From Nematostella vectensis (lineage: Eukaryota > Cnidaria > Anthozoa > Actiniaria > Edwardsiidae): DNA of 64,000 nt. Below, piece by piece: positions 61,292 to 64,000 of the stretch (position 1 is the first letter of the stretch; every line of letters starts with the position of its first letter). A program made the translations under genes and the position numbers. Location: the NCBI RefSeq assembly GCF_932526225.1, contig NC_064040.1:1548501-1612500 (forward strand), read 5' to 3'. The notes under the pieces were generated by a model. It had not been told where the DNA came from and made no database searches. It worked only from the letters and a program-made list of their open reading frames with translations.

Positions 61292-64000
61292 GCCAGCGCA
61301 GGTTGAAGATTCTAAGTCAAGCAAAGAGAGGGAAAACCGATATTAATAATATCGTCTGTTGTTCTGAGTATATCTAATGTAATGATAGGGCATCTCTGGA
61401 AATAGGAACATTTTAACGCGTTTAAGAAATGGAATGGAAATAATTGTGTGCTGTTAACAGTTTTGTTTGGGACCGCCAAAATTCCCCAGATTTCTTAAGG
61501 TTTACTGTCACTGCGCAGCTGGCATCTCCTCGAGGTCAGAGACTTCACTAGCAGCTGTCATCCTACTGCCCTCATACCCCACACAGGTTCCTTTTCAAGA
61601 CTGATGAATAAGCACGTCTTTGTGTGAAGGCGGTAGCAAGAATGAATGTTGACATAAACAGTGTCTATGAAATGAGATGATGTCTAGGACTTTTATAAAA
61701 TTCTCTACATGAAAATAATTGGATAAACATCCAGAGTCGTACACTAGCGACAGTAAAATAAAAATAGAATTGTAGAATATGTAGCAGATGTAGATGTAGT
61801 AGATGAGTAGTTAGACAGAGTTTGCAGTAGATACATTATGCTCGAAATTTGACCATTATGCTTTTGAGCGTAACTCTAAAAATATCTCCATTATGCTCAA
61901 AATTATGCCCGTGTCGTACCGTTAAGCTATAGTGATGCTGTCAAAAAAATCACCCCTCTCCTCAAAAACAAAACTGTCCTTAAGCTTAGAACACAACACC
62001 CTTTGTATTTATTTAGTTGTAAAGTCCACAAGGCCACTTACAACGGGTTTTTTTTTTCAACTGATGTTAAAAGTATGTACATTACACCTAGTTAATGAAC
62101 AAATTCTTAATTCCGGATTATTTTCTCTTACATTTACATTTTTTTTCTACGCAAGGGAAAAAAGAAAAACATATATTATTTACCATTATTCTAAAATTAT
62201 GCTGACAACCTTTCCAGTATACTGGCATTATGCTGGATGCTCCGACTATGCCATAATGCTCGAAATTATGCCGGCATAATGACCCTAGTTTGCAAGAGTT
62301 TGGACTTTCAATCCGTTTTCGCGATAACACTATTTACTTTGGTCGGTGTCTCTGATATAATGAAACAATAAAATAAAGCACACAGTATCCGAAAAGCTAT
62401 ATGGCCTATATATTGTTTATTATTATGATTTGCTACCAAAGGACAAACATTCGCGCAATAAGGACAAACATTGACGCAATAAGATGGAAGTTTATAACGA
62501 CGGAAAAAAAAACAATAAAAAAACTCAGTCAAACAAATATTTTCATTTTAAGGGTTTTAGACAGGTCTTAGACCACGGCTTCAGTATTTAAGGCTGTCAC
62601 AGCTACAGTATATCAAGTTTTAGAATTGAAAATTATACGAAGAATTGATATAGGAACCTGATTTATAACGACAGAACACAGGCGCGGGCATCATTAGCTT
62701 ACAAGAGATTGGGCCTCACGTCATACAAACGTCACCCACTACACAGGTCGTGAGTGTTGCACGTAGACTATGCTAATGTATCTAGAATTTGAAATCCATT
62801 TCTTGGCAAATTAGACTATACGATATTGGAATACTATCAGTAAAAAGTGTCAAATATTTAGATAGGAAAAGGCAATCTTAAAACTTTTTAACCCGAGCAC
62901 ATTAATGATTTATTTTGACTAGGAAAGTTTTAGTCATACATTAAAAAAAAACATTGATTTATTTTGACTCGGAAAGTTTTAGTCATAAGGGAAATAATAA
63001 AATATTATTTGCAATATGTGCAGAAAGGACGAAATTTGGCGACGGAGAAAATACCCTTTTCTCGGTTATTTAATTTCGCCGATCTATTGTCTCTATTTTA
63101 TTAAAACAGAGCACGAAGATAAATAAAAGCGATTAATTTTATTTCCTCTAAAACATTTGTGAAAACAATTCCGAAAAATTTCCTTTTTATGCGCTTTGTA
63201 TTTTCTGCGACTTTCCGTCTTGAGTCAACACTACCGGTGAAGTCCCCCTAAATTAGCCCTTTGTTAGCTATACGTGCTCAAGGAATATTATTTTTTTTAT
63301 TTATGACATTCATATCAAGAGAGTCTAGAATACAAAATTAGAACAATATTTACTTTTGCAAAAAAAAAAAAATACTCGTCAACCCAAACGAAAGAGCATT
63401 TGACAACACACGGTTCTTTGTGCAAAACCCTTAAAAGCATGTATACAGCTGTGATGAGCTCTGCTTCTATCCTTGAATTAATATAATATAATGCAAAACG
63501 GGCGTTCTCTGTGTCTTTTATTTACAAAACATGTTTTCTCGATTGCCCTGGACAACTACCATGTGTTTTGTCTTTTTTGTGAAGAGTCTTCCCAATTCGT
63601 GCTTCCTCCAGATAGCCAGAGACCGGCTTTTAACCAAAAGCATGTTGTCATTTCAGAAGGAGTTGTGTCCTCTCATATCTGTTACGAGAGTCTAATTTGT
63701 TAATTCATCCAGTATCGTATCCTTGAAAGAAAAATATAATCTCCATTTGCTGGCGGGCTCTTTGCGCTTTGCGAATAAATAGAGATAACTGCTACGAAAC
63801 CCGCGGCGATTCCACTCTAATCGCAAAACTCCCCCGAACAATAAAAGTTTGTAAGAAGGCTAGCGTCGTTGTGGCTCTTTCTATTTCGGCAAACACCTCT
63901 GCTAGCCCGCTCCGATGCTTACTTCATTACAGTTCTATAACCAAAGTCGCCTTCTCGCTTTCTCCACTAGAGTTCTGTAACTGAAGTTTCCTTCTCGCTT
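61292..64000. other. Intergenic, no gene recognised
   Basis: AT-rich. 61830-62290 contains five variants of CATTATGCTCGAAATTATGC, a degenerate interspersed repeat. The open frame 63491-63703 has no signal, domain or splice support. Confidence 0.35.

Overview
This is an animal nuclear window. It is AT-rich, with spliced genes, TATA promoters, AATAAA signals, many MITE-like inverted-repeat elements and several satellites. Amidated-peptide precursors and CAGGGGCGTAGCCAGG-type MITEs suggest an early-branching invertebrate. I tentatively favour an anthozoan cnidarian, but no marker gene settles the species.

Layout. (1) About 0.3-5.8 kb: the 3' part of a four-transmembrane MS4A/CD20-like gene in four in-phase exons on the + strand. 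(2) About 8.6-41.5 kb: a cluster of six small two-exon genes, five on + and one on -. Exon 1 (37-45 codons, always ending in phase 0) encodes a signal peptide, then a short peptide that starts with Phe or Tyr and usually ends in Gly-Lys-Arg or a similar amidation/cleavage site. Exon 2 encodes a short tail with a Cys-x6-Cys or Cys-x7-Cys module and the stop. The sequences are almost unrelated outside this plan, so a homology search would probably miss them. Several are under 60 codons in any open frame. This is the strongest candidate here for an undescribed system: a rapidly diverging cluster of secreted, neuropeptide-like precursors. (3) About 44.9-48.8 kb: a repeat-rich protein gene with one phase-matched intron but three frame shifts and one in-frame stop, so a decaying pseudogene or an assembly with errors. 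(4) About 53.1-61.3 kb: a 44-bp satellite of about 185 copies with a 1.63-1.67 kb higher-order repeat. (5) The remainder is intergenic or intronic DNA with minisatellites, MITEs and foldback elements, some nested.

How the parts fit. The six peptide genes sit 4-9 kb apart and are each transcribed separately. TATA-like boxes lie 55-73 nt before the ATG in five of them and 121 nt before it in the minus-strand gene. The pre-propeptides would enter the secretory pathway, be cut at basic sites and, where Gly precedes the basic residues, be C-terminally amidated. The intron of the second gene carries two satellite arrays, and the fourth gene has a duplicated 3' splice site that could switch the frame of its last exon. 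All gene models were read by eye from splice sites, phase and protein pattern; no transcript or homology search supports them.
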